This document shows, piece by piece, positions 11,081-20,848 of a DNA stretch of 23,074 nucleotides. The stretch covers positions 1 to 23,074 of the forward strand of contig JAOXYB010081165.1 in the NCBI GenBank assembly GCA_028565635.1, in the 5' to 3' direction. The notes below the pieces were generated by a model. The model searched no databases. It saw nothing but the letters and a program-made list of their open reading frames with translations, and was not told where the DNA came from. This stretch comes from Phoronis ovalis. Lineage: Eukaryota; Phoronida; Phoronidae. A program made the position numbers and the translations under genes. Positions within the stretch are counted from its first letter, which is position 1, and the number at the start of each line of letters is the position of its first letter.

Positions 11081-12211
11081 CTAAAAAGTCTTCTGTTGGT
11101 CTCCTGGTATTTCAAATGGTCCAATTCATGCCAAGGCTTATCTGGTGTGATTTTGACACTAGACATTGAATATAACTTTTTGTCATAGGAATGCTAATGG
11201 TTGCAGCTACATATAAAAAAATTATATAGTGTCTACATTCTCAGCTATTGATAATTAATTCATATCTCAAAAAATCATTGTGGTGATCCTGAAACATTTA
11301 AACCGGCAATGATTATTGCCGCTTTGCCACTTTATCAAATTAATCAATCCATGTTCTAGAATCTTGTTAAGGTTTTAAATAAAATTTTGTAGAAAATTCT
11401 TAACATATTTTTTTTAACTCGAAATAAATATTTATTGAAACATTAATTAAAGCCTAGTTACAGTGATTTTTTCATGAAATTTAATTACACCTCGTACAAA
11501 TTATTTTAATGAGATGTCATTAAATGCTAATTAAGTTTCATACACAAGTCTGAAAATGCCATCATGACATAGCTTGAGTGTAAAATTTTTAGAAAACATT
11601 TATTGTAAAAAAATGTAACACGAATTTATATTATTCAAAACAAGTAATTAAATTTGTTGTGTGCGTATGCTCTATCGCCATCTCGTGATGAGTGAATTCT
11701 TGTTTTCTACCGTTGACCGCTTAGTGTCGCTTCAGCTTAATCGGAAACTGTAAATAAATGTTAATTAAAGGCATAACGGTAAGAAATTATAATCGAAAAA
11801 TACTTTTTCACTCTTTTATATACATCAGGGCGTATGGACTTTTCACAACTGATTAAAAAGAAGAGAATAATACCGAAGTAGTTTATTTTAAGATAACGAC
11901 GTAATTCTGTTTTGGTTGTGTGTTTTGATGTTGTGCATTGTGGGTAATATTCTAACTCTGCAGGTGAGTCAGCACTAGTGGCTTAAAATTTCGTAAGATT
12001 TTAGATGTGTCACATGATTCTAGACGTCTCTAGAACGTTTGCATCGCATATAAAAACTGTTTTCATTCTAAACAATTTTATCATTTGATTTTGACAGGTG
12101 TTTCGACTGTAAATCGGAAGGGAAAATTTTGCCTGTCTGCTGTAACTAGGATCCGTATATACTATATACTGAAAGATTAATATTTTGATTTGTGCCGTGA
12201 AGCCACCCAAG
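11081..12211. other. Intergenic region and SQSTM1 promoter / 5' UTR
   Basis: About 1.1 kb lies between the AKAP14 poly(A) signals and the SQSTM1 ATG, with no coding frame. A perfect 7-bp hairpin, CGGCAAT-GATT-ATTGCCG, sits at 11304-11321. A TATATA stretch lies near 11817. A possible 5' UTR intron has donor CAG/GTGAGT at 11964 and acceptor TTTTGACAG ending at 12097. The transcription start cannot be fixed from sequence. Confidence 0.45.
11964..11974 (+). promoter_or_regulatory. Antioxidant response element (CNC-sMaf) match, or a 5' UTR splice donor
   Basis: GTGAGTCAGCA fits the ARE core RTGABNNNGC and contains the TGASTCAGCA form bound by CNC-small Maf dimers such as NRF2 or CncC. It lies about 240 bp upstream of the SQSTM1 ATG. 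Mammalian SQSTM1 is a known NRF2 target through an ARE. However, the same bases follow CTGCAG and form a perfect splice donor (CAG/GTGAGT), so the match may be incidental to splicing. Confidence 0.35.
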
Positions 12212-15200
12212 ATGTCTTTAACAGTCAAAGCGTATTTAGAGAAGCCGAATTCTCAACCCGAGATTAGGAGATTCGCTATTGACCAGGGAGTTTCAACCAA
12301 TTTTGAGTTCTTTTCTCTGAAAGTAGCTCAGGTTTTCCCTGGAGTGAGTGGGAAATCGTTCAATTTGTATTGGAAAGGTAATTGTTGTTGACATTTTACG
12401 TTTCTATGTATTTACATATTTTTTTAAATTTCGTTTTTTAGTTTACAATTTATCTACAATTGAACACATAAACAACACTTATAACACATATCAAACAATT
12501 CATTATGTATTTTACTTGTAGACGAAGAGAATGATTACATTTCCTTTAGCAGTGATGATGAACTTGTTGAAGCCCTTGGGATGATGTCTGGTGACGTTTT
12601 CAAGATCTTCATTAAAAGTATGTATAAAATATTATTGAAGAGAGTTGTAGTGTACTGATATGTTATAAGTTTATGTAATTAAATAGTTGGAAATGTGTAT
12701 TTTTTGACATAATGATCATCACTTTTGATGGTACCCATGTTGTGTTATGATGATGACTGTTAGTTTTGATGGCAGCCATATTGTTTGCTAGGTGATGATC
12801 ATCATTTTTGGTGGCAGTCATATTCCTTTTTTAGGTGATGACCATCACTTTATGATGATGACTATTACTATTAGTTTTGATGGCAGCCATATTATTTGTT
12901 AGGTGTTGATCATCATTTTTGGTGGCATCCATATTCCTCATTAGGTGATGAACATCACTTTATGATGATGACTATTAGTTTTGATGGCAGCCATATTGTT
13001 TGTTAGGTGATGATCATCAATTTTGGTGCAGCCATATTTCTTATCAGCACTTTTGATGACAGCCATATTTGCTGAAAGACCTGCAATTTTAATGGTGCTT
13101 TTAGTACATGTAGGAATTAATTATTTCTACTCATTATTATTTTAATGTACTTGAGTCTAAATTTAATTTTTTAATAGTTGACAAAGACTTAAATCAGCAA
13201 CCAAATGACGGTGCATGTGGTGGCAACCAGTCTGAAGGCCACATACATCCAGGCGTTACGTGTGATGGTTGTGAAGGATCCATCTGTGGGCCTCGCTATA
13301 AATGTACTCAGTGCCCAGATTATGATTTGTGCGGCACTTGCAAGGAAAAAGGCATCCACAAGGAACATGAAATGATGTGCATCCAAATGCCATTCATGGT
13401 AAGCTGGGTTTTTCTTACCTCTTTCAAGTACATTGTATGTTTGGAAATCAGATACTCTTGAAATATTACATTCTTAATGTGTTTTGCTTTTGGAGGTAGC
13501 ATTTTTTCGAAACCTGTGTTTTCTAATCTGAAAAATCCTTGTCTGAACTGTCAACAGACAAGTTATTATTGTATTTTACAAAATTCAATCTTACAGTATT
13601 TAAACATTTAAATAACATTGCTATAAAAATAAATATTGCATTTTCTAATGCAAGGTATTTTTTCCTGGAAAGGAGAGCAACAAAAATTCATCATTATCTT
13701 GATATTCTTTGAAGGGTGGATTTGGATTTGGCTTCCCAGGATTTATGCATGGTCATCATGGGGGACACCATGGTGGACAGCATGGATGGGGCCCTCATGG
13801 TTGGGGATGGATGCCAGGTATGGGTAAATGGAAACATGGTGGCTGCAAAAATGGAGGACGTAAAGGCTGGTTTCGTCGTTGGTGGCAAGAACAGATGAAT
13901 ACTGCTGATGCTAGCGCTGGTAGTGGTGATCAAAGTCAAAGTCAGGGAGCTGAATGCCCTAATGGAGCAAAGCCTAGTACCTCCACTAACTCAGAAAAGC
14001 CAAAAGAACCAAACTCCTACCCAATGCATGATTATTTGAAAAATGTTGGAGAACAAGTTGCAGCCATGTTGGATCCTTTGGGTGAGCATGATAAAGTGGA
14101 ATAAGAATGATTGAAAATAGTTGGAATTTTTCATGCATGCTAATATTTGTAAAACTTCCTAGACTTAGCAACTCTTTTGTTTTCTGTTTTAGAAAAATGT
14201 TAAGCCCCTTAAGAATACAGCCAAAATAAAATATTCAATGTTTTTAACTATTAAATAACTTGAACATGTTCATTTAGATAAGATGCATGAGGACAATGTC
14301 ATACAAAATAATATGTACAAGTTAGGTGATTTGAGATTGTGACATAATCTTATCATGCGCACATTGTCTTTAATTTGTTATACCTGTCTTATAGGTATTG
14401 ATGTACAAGTAGATGTTGAACATAATGGCAAGACAGAGAAATGTGAGGTCAACAAACAGAATCAACAGAACTCAGCAGAAGAAGCTGCAGCCGACAAAGG
14501 GAACGGCAAGGCCAAAGGTCAAGCTAACCAGGCTGCTAAAGATACTGAAATGACAGATGGCGCTAGTGTTCAGAAACCGGTAATGAGCTGTAACCCGAGT
14601 AATCAGTCAGTCCGATAAAAGTTCTATTATATTTAAATTTCATTAACTAATTGAACCCCTCGCCCCGTAAATCATGAAAGAGAGTACATAAAGCATTAAT
14701 ATGTCCAGTTTGACTGCATTTATTGATATTTGCCATAAATCAAACCCTGGAAGTAAAAATCTTGGATTTCCCCCTACATAGTCAAATATCATATACTGTT
14801 TTACCGTATTGTGCATTAATAAAAACTCACAGCTCCAGTTTACTTTTTGATTTACATAGACACGCCAGATTGGTACAAAGATGCATCTTTATAATTGATA
14901 TAAATTTGATATATTAAAAAATATATGTTACAATGTCCACATGTGATCGGCTTTTGTAATGCAATATGAAGTGGATGATATATTTTGACATTCTCAAATT
15001 ATAGCAAGAACTGTGTTTTATTTGTAGTCTGCTCCACTTCCTCCTAGACAGAGTCCGGAGAGATCTGGTTCAGGTGATGAAGATTGGATGGTGATCGGAG
15101 AACAAGGTGGTCATGGTGCGCCTAGTCCACAGGGGGGTGCTAATCTCTACCCAGGTCTACCAGCAGTTGGTAAATAAAACTTTTAGATGCAGATTAATTA

Positions 15201-15601
15201 TTACAAGCTAAAAGTAAAAAGAAACATTTGATTTACTTTTTCTCACTTTGGCAGTGTTGACATATTGCTTCACTTTTTTTTAATTTTACTTTGTTAAATA
15301 TGTTTTATATTCAGCCATAAAAGTTGCTTTTATTATTCCACTATTCTCCTATTAAGGTATCAAAAAAACCTCTATGGTATGTGTGTTGCATTTGGTTTAA
15401 AATTTCCTTGATTTATAGTTATTTAATTTTTTTTCAGATCCTAAAATAGCTCAAGGTCGTGAGCAGATGTTGGCAATGGGTTTCACAGATGATGGCGGTT
15501 GGTTGACTCGTCTGCTCATCTCCAAGAATGGTAACATCGATAAAGTGCTTGATGCTATGCGGCCATCAGGTGGCCCAATGTCTGGCAGTTTTCAAGCCTA
15601 A
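12212..15601 (+). CDS. SQSTM1: SQSTM1 / p62 selective-autophagy receptor
   Basis: p62 polymerises, binds ubiquitinated cargo and links it to Atg8/LC3 membranes; it also scaffolds signalling. Exons 12212-12377, 12522-12617, 13178-13398, 13715-14081, 14395-14579, 15028-15169 and 15438-15601 join in phase to 446 aa (human 440). PB1 is at about residues 2-88, with basic K6 and EIRRF and an acidic OPCA loop ([15 protein letters not shown]). The ZZ finger at about 109-155 has C116/C119, C130/C133, C139/C142 and H148/H151. Residues 162-221 are Gly/His/Trp-rich. [20 protein letters not shown] matches the conserved p62 mid-region. The LIR is DEDWMVI with W365 and I368. The UBA at about 395-435 contains [16 protein letters not shown]. 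The start ATG has purines at -3 to -1. No Keap1-binding STGE or ETGE motif is present between LIR and UBA. Confidence 0.97.
12700..13075. repeat. Palindrome-bearing minisatellite in SQSTM1 intron 2
   Basis: Diverged copies of a composite unit of about 105-110 bp are arrayed here (TATGATGATGAC anchors at 12746, 12851 and 12961). Each unit has two sub-blocks built on GGCAGCCATATT, spaced alternately about 41 and 63-69 bp. Most sub-blocks contain a self-complementary core, GATGATCATC or a close variant such as GTGATGACCATCAC. The array fills most of the intron and is noncoding. Confidence 0.85.
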
Positions 15602-17055
15602 AATACGGGAAAATAATACACAAAAACGACCGTGCAATGGATTTATGGATTATGAAGATCATTTTTGACAGAAAAATTACATTTAAACTTTCTTGATCAA
15701 CGAAAAAAAATTCCTAGCTGGATTCCACTACATTGATTTATCAAAATATTTGCTTTCAATACATAGTTACTGCTCCTGAGGCTATCCAGATACTACTCAT
15801 ATGTACTAGGAACATTTAATGTTCCAGGATCTTTCTTATGATCAACTTACATAAAAAGTTTGTTTAAAGATTCTCTGGTAATACCCATTTCCCTTTGTTT
15901 ATTTTGGATAAAGTTGTCATATTTCTGTCAAAAGTCATTGTAGCCATTTTCTTTTTTTTTGCTTAATTAGCTTTTTACTAAATATTTACTCGGATTTCGA
16001 TTGGAATTTATATAAGTAGGATTTTTTTCTAGGATTTTATATTTTACTCCCACCTTGTCATGCAAAAAAGATACTTTACATCTGAACCAGATAAAAATTC
16101 TGAGCCATGAGCCAGGCCGGTTTGTTAAAAATGTGATCATGAAAGTATTTCCAACACCTTTTGCTTCACTAAATAGACAGTCACATAGTCTGGTTTAAAT
16201 CTATTTTAGTTAGGTTATTGTTGTATTTATATAAATTGTACTGAGCTCTGGGCTTCTATTTGCTGGGAACCTATTTTTCAAGGACTTCTGATTCGTACTA
16301 AAGCATTTTTTCATAGTGATATGAAATATACAGAATCCAAGTGCTTGCCAACTTATAATAAATGAAAAATGTCGATTTCATGATAAGTGTCTAGGGAGCT
16401 TCTATTCAAGGAAGAGCCTCTTTAGATAAATACTGAGGAGCAGTGACTGTGTAATGTAATCAGCAATGGTGTCGGTTGTACAAAACTAAAAATGTTCAAT
16501 GCAGTCTGGTAAAAGATCTTATGCCAAATTTGTCTGCTGTTCGTCTGACTGAGTGTGAGTAAAAAGATAACTGTAATTGTTTGCCGGTTTGGTTGTAATG
16601 TTGGTATGTTGTAATGTTGGTACATTTTGGTATCATGGTAACAAGAACACTGAAACCACTGGATGGACAGTGTAGAATGTTAAAATCCATTTTATCATGA
16701 CAACAGAAATTAGAGGTGTTGGTATATTATATATCAATGTAGATTATATCACTGTCGAGTATATTTTATGCCAAGAGAACTAGTTTTGTTTAAAAGTATG
16801 ATCCTGGAAGTGTATGTAATTGATTTTAACTGCGTGCCGCACCTCATTTAATGTGATGTAAAGTTTCGATTGAAGTTTATTTTGTCCTATTTTTGATAGG
16901 TTTTGTTAATTGTGAGACATAAAATGTACTTGCTTTGGTATACATTCTGGTTATGTGGTCTAAATGTGTTAGTTTTTCAACAGTAATTGTATTTCAATTA
17001 TGCATGTTGTTTAAAAAGAAATCCTTCTTTGTAGTGCATACAATATATAGGATAC

Positions 17056-17061
17056 AATAAA
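17056..17061 (+). terminator. SQSTM1 candidate poly(A) signal
   Basis: The canonical AATAAA hexamer in GATACAATAAATTAG is followed within about 30 nt by T/GT-rich sequence (GGTTTTTGTGC). This is the first strong plus-strand signal with a suitable downstream element after the SQSTM1 stop. Later AATAAA copies near 17388 and 17497 could be alternative ends. Confidence 0.5.
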
Positions 17062-17704
17062 TTAGCTTAGTGCAAATGAAAAGGTTTTTGTGCAATTTTA
17101 TTCAGCTATTCATGAGGTTCAGTAATTGTCCGATGTGCATACTAATTTTTTTTCTTTTTGAAGGATATTTTTTAAAAAGAAACTGTGCTCTGTTGCGATT
17201 GCATTGTAAAAATACATTAAGAAGTATAATATTTTAATGAGCAAATGTTCTTGTACTTGCACCAAAAGATTTGAGAAGTTCATGGAAAAGTAGAGTTTCA
17301 AAAATACGTGGCAACAACTTCGATTCCAAAGGAAATTAACAGTGTACGGGAATGATGATCATGGTTTGTACATTGATATAAGAAAATAATAAAAGGCGTG
17401 TCTTGAAACTGCATGTAAATTACATTTTGTTTTCATGACTTACTAATTATTTAATAGTAGTCAGATTCGGAACTGTTTTGTTTATTTGATAACAAAAATA
17501 AAAGTTAAAATTACAATCAACGCTACAAATATCTAACTGCATTTTTCAAAATTCTAGGGCTTCTTTACCTTTAGGAGGAGGAACGATTAGCCAGGGAAAA
17601 TGTGGAATTCTAATTAAATAATTTTATTTGTCTTAGATAGTCAAACCTTAGTTACAGGATAATATTTTATAAAGCAGAATGAAAATTCAAATGCAATTTT
17701 AAAT

Positions 17705-17710
17705 TTTATT
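17705..17710 (-). terminator. Candidate poly(A) signal of the minus-strand PB1 gene
   Basis: TTTATT on the plus strand reads AATAAA on the minus strand, about 145 nt after the stop codon at 17854. A second minus-strand AATAAA lies at 17623-17628. Either gives a short 3' UTR that ends before the nearest SQSTM1 signal; longer forms of either transcript would overlap. Confidence 0.45.
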
Positions 17711-17853
17711 GCATCAGCAATGAACCACAAAATCATCTTGTGTAATTTATATAATTCATTTAAATTTACGCTTATCGTACTGATTAAATAACATATCAAG
17801 ACTACAATGTTCATGCAAGTGTAAGGAACTGTAATGAAATATTTGATTACCAC

Positions 17854-19278
17854 TTAGCAATCCTTTCCCTCAAACGGGCAGATATCAGCGGCAAGCTGAA
17901 GAATTTTTGGTTCGTTGAAGGGATACCGCTTTAAATTGTATTTTGGTACGTGCAGGGAGTGCCCAAACATCGTCAATTTGACTGGCGTTGCTGATGTACC
18001 TTGTTTTATATTAAGAGAGCATTTTGTTGGGTCTATCAAGTTACTGGTCGATCTGTGAGGAGGAAATTTAAAATCTCCATTCTTGTTGTCTTCTGTCGAG
18101 CTTTGATTTGTTTCATCAGATGGTGGCTCACTATAATGCTTTACAATTTCTTGAAACTCTTCTGGTGTTAATGGAAATTCACCACGTCTGAATCTTTCCC
18201 TTAGTTCCTTTCGCATTTGTTTTCGTAGCTTATTGCTCCATGTTTCTTCCTTCTCTTCTCTTGGATGTTCATAAAACTCCCAACAATCAAAAGACGTGAC
18301 ATCATCACGAGGACGTAAGCGGGGTGGTGCATGCCAGCTGGGTATGCAGAAATGACTACCAGGATATGTGTCAGGATATTTCGTAGTTGAATCCTCTTTT
18401 GAACCATCTTTAGATTTGTCACATTTTCGTCGCCACAGCTCTTTACAGTGGCGCCAAGACCAGCTGTGGTGTCGCTTGGAATCATATCTTTCAAGTTCTC
18501 CGTTGCATGATAGTTCATTTTCAGGAGTGTCATTCTGTGTGTTTGAATCTTCGTTGTTTGTGGTTGGCAACGTCTCAGCTGCTGCCGCGTCGTTTTTATC
18601 CCCTTTTTCGACGGAATACCCTCTATCCAAGTATTGACTGTACTGCTTTAAAAATCCAAAACCTTTCCGTGCTCTTTCGTCTATGACATCGACTTTTAAG
18701 ACACCATCTGATGAGGATCTTAAAGCTTCTTCGAGATCATCGTCATTGGATATGGTAATTCTATCACCTTCAGAATCTAAAACAGTGAAGTAGAATTGCA
18801 TGCATATATAAATATGCGTAAAATAGAAAAAAAATGTGTAACAAAAGCCTACTCCTTATTCAGTCTTATCGATTTTCTACGAGCACAGAAAAAAAAAAAA
18901 ATATTCAGCAATAAATATTGTTATAAACTCTTTGGGACGTTTTTTTCTATAGTTTTTGTCAAAATCTTTGAAGATATACTATCAAGCAATATGCATCAAA
19001 TATACAAATTAATATTATTATATGGTAACAACCTGAGATGAAAACTATCGTGAACGTAAGATGTCATATGGAATAAATTATAGATTAACACAGTACTTAC
19101 CCGTCCAAGTAACTTTAAATCCATTTTTGATTTGATTCGAAAAAGCACTGGATATTTTTTCCTTTAAACTTTCCACAGATGAAATGGATTCCATGTGAAA
19201 TCGTTTAATCTCATGATCATTTTGACCAATTTCTTCGAGGCGAGCTTTTACTAACACATCACTTCTTTCGGCACTCAT
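17854..19278 (-). CDS. p62-like PB1-domain protein with unrecognised C-terminal region
   Basis: Two exons (19101-19278 and 17854-18776) are separated by a 324-nt GT-AG intron and encode 366 aa. Residues 6-91 form a PB1 domain: VLVKARLEE with basic K11, EIKRF with K25/R26, and the acidic OPCA loop DSEGDRITISNDDDLEEAL at 60-78. The intron splits it in phase 1 directly before the OPCA Asp, exactly as in SQSTM1. Residues 92-366 are not recognised. They include a low-complexity N/T/E segment (119-150), a Trp/His/basic segment (SWSWRHCKELWRRKC, 164-178), a charged basic helix (WSNKLRKQMRKELRERFRRG, 239-258) followed by PLTPEEFQEIV, and a conserved-looking C-terminus ending CPFEGKDC. There is no CxxC pair, so no ZZ finger, and no UBA. 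An in-frame ATG at 19350 would add 24 residues that look like 5' UTR. It is probably a local, inverted SQSTM1 derivative; function unknown. Confidence 0.85.
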
Positions 19279-20848
19279 TTTCAAATGAACCAAAGCACAA
19301 CAATTTTTTTTATATAAATTTAAATTCCTATTAAAGCAAATGTAATTCAACTAATTAATGAAATGTTTATAACAACACTCATCTAGTAGCGTGTCTGCTA
19401 GTTTCTTTGTAGAGTCTTTGTACCTCGGTGTACAGAAACTGGAACAGACGGTTATCTTCGATTCAGTTGTTTGAAATGCGTATAAGTTCCCCCTGTAAGC
19501 GCAAGATATACTGATATTATTTCGTCAGAAATTGAAGTTGGGCTGGTGTAATTTAGTGATTCATTTGAGTCTGATGCAAGGCACAACTGATGAAACTCGG
19601 TTTCAGGCGACGTGTACTTAAGCGCAATCTGGTGACAAGAGGCCCGATAAGCGCAATTTGATGGATTTTTGGACCTTTTTTAAGATAAATAAGACGTTAT
19701 TTAATAACTTATGTGTTTGATTTGAGTTTGATTAAAAACAGTGCAAGAATCAAGTTGATATTTTACTCCAGAGAAAGTTTTAATCGCGCTACATGCCATC
19801 TCTAACGGTCTCTAGTAAGCCGGTAGCGCGGCCTAGATTTTAACCTTAGCTACTTGAATCCACCTAGTGGCAAAAATGTTCATGTAATAATTTGACGCAA
19901 TGTGTTTCTTTTTAATTCATGACTTGTTTTCTGCATATGTAAAAGAACTATAATGTAAAATTATCGACGACATATGCCCATTAGTGTATTGCTATTGCTT
20001 GCTATTAACAAGACGTTTACTAGCAAAAGTACTTGTGTAGTCTTACTGCTTCAGAATGGTTTTAGGACAACAGCCTGTTAATGTCGTATACATGTATTAG
20101 ATATAAACCATCAGAACGTAGATTGTTCAAATGCTGTATTGACTAGCATTCAAATTAAAATCAATTTCTTTTGTCATTAAGAATAATTAAATTGAAAGGA
20201 AACTTGATTCAAATTATACAAAATAATAAAAGTAATTTACAAAATCTAAGCTACGTTGATTTGTTGAATAATATAATAACACAATTGAACCTAAAGGTTT
20301 CGTCGGTGTCGGGAATTTAAAAATAGTAAAACTTTACAGAAATAAATTAAACTAAGATTTTATTTTCGAGGAAGTATTTGCTGAAGCTACAATTACCCAA
20401 GTTAAGCTTTCTTACATACCAAACATTTGGTTTATTTGTCTCTGTATTTGTGACTTATAAGACGAATACAATTCTTAATGCTGAGTATGTTGCATAACTG
20501 TGTGCAAACATGGATCTGTAACTTGAATGTTTAAAAAAAATTGTAATCTTTAAACTTTAAAAAATACATTAATTATCGTTTTGGTGAGGGGAATTACATG
20601 ACAATGACAGAAGACACTGTTGACACTCTGTAAATTTTACCATTATAACACCTGGATTTGAGTAACTGCAACATAAAATTTATCTATGGCAAAGTTATTT
20701 AATATTTTAAACTAATGAAATATATTTCTTTACGAGATAATGAATACCTGTTTTTAAAAACACTTCACTGCAGATATTCAAATATTTGAAACCACCCTTA
20801 AGAACTGTTAATTTACCTTAATTTAACTACTGGTTCAATCCTATTTCA
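19279..20848. other. Upstream region of the PB1 gene and gene-free DNA
   Basis: About 1.6 kb of AT-rich DNA lies between the start of the minus-strand PB1 gene and the LRR relic. The proximal part holds three TAAGCGCAA copies (separate entry). From about 19700 onward I see no gene, RNA or clear repeat. Confidence 0.5.
19496..19656. promoter_or_regulatory. Three TAAGCGCAA motifs upstream of the PB1 gene
   Basis: The 9-mer TAAGCGCAA occurs at 19496-19504, 19619-19627 and 19648-19656, all in the same orientation, 218 to 378 bp upstream of the minus-strand start codon. Read on the gene's strand it is TTGCGCTTA, which shares TTGCGC with the C/EBP-type site TTGCGCAA. Recurrence in a CpG-poor, AT-rich background suggests a bound element, but no factor can be named. 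Confidence 0.35.

Larger units (their letters stand above)
15602..17853. other. Convergent 3' UTR region of SQSTM1 and the PB1 gene
   Basis: This 2.25-kb noncoding stretch lies between two facing stop codons. On the plus strand AATAAA occurs at 17056 (the best candidate SQSTM1 signal, giving a 3' UTR of about 1.47 kb), then near 17388 and 17497. A 16-bp tandem repeat (TTGTAATGTTGGTA twice) lies near 16592-16622. On the minus strand AATAAA occurs at 17705-17710 and 17623-17628 for the PB1 gene. No conserved coding frame was recognised. Confidence 0.6.

Noticed and set aside
13694-13939. 81-codon minus-strand frame across SQSTM1 exon 4
   Set aside because: It is antisense to the Gly/His/Trp linker of p62; its His/Ser/Thr-rich composition is a by-product of that biased sequence.
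18368-18637. Open frame of 89 codons on the plus strand inside the PB1 gene
   Set aside because: It is the mirror of the coding exon on the other strand, serine-rich with no motif and no own splice or promoter context.
17854-18776. A hidden ZZ finger or UBA in the PB1 protein
   Set aside because: The eight cysteines after PB1 (150, 170, 178, 203, 224, 312, 359, 366) form no CxxC pair, and there is no MGF-type UBA loop near the C-terminus.
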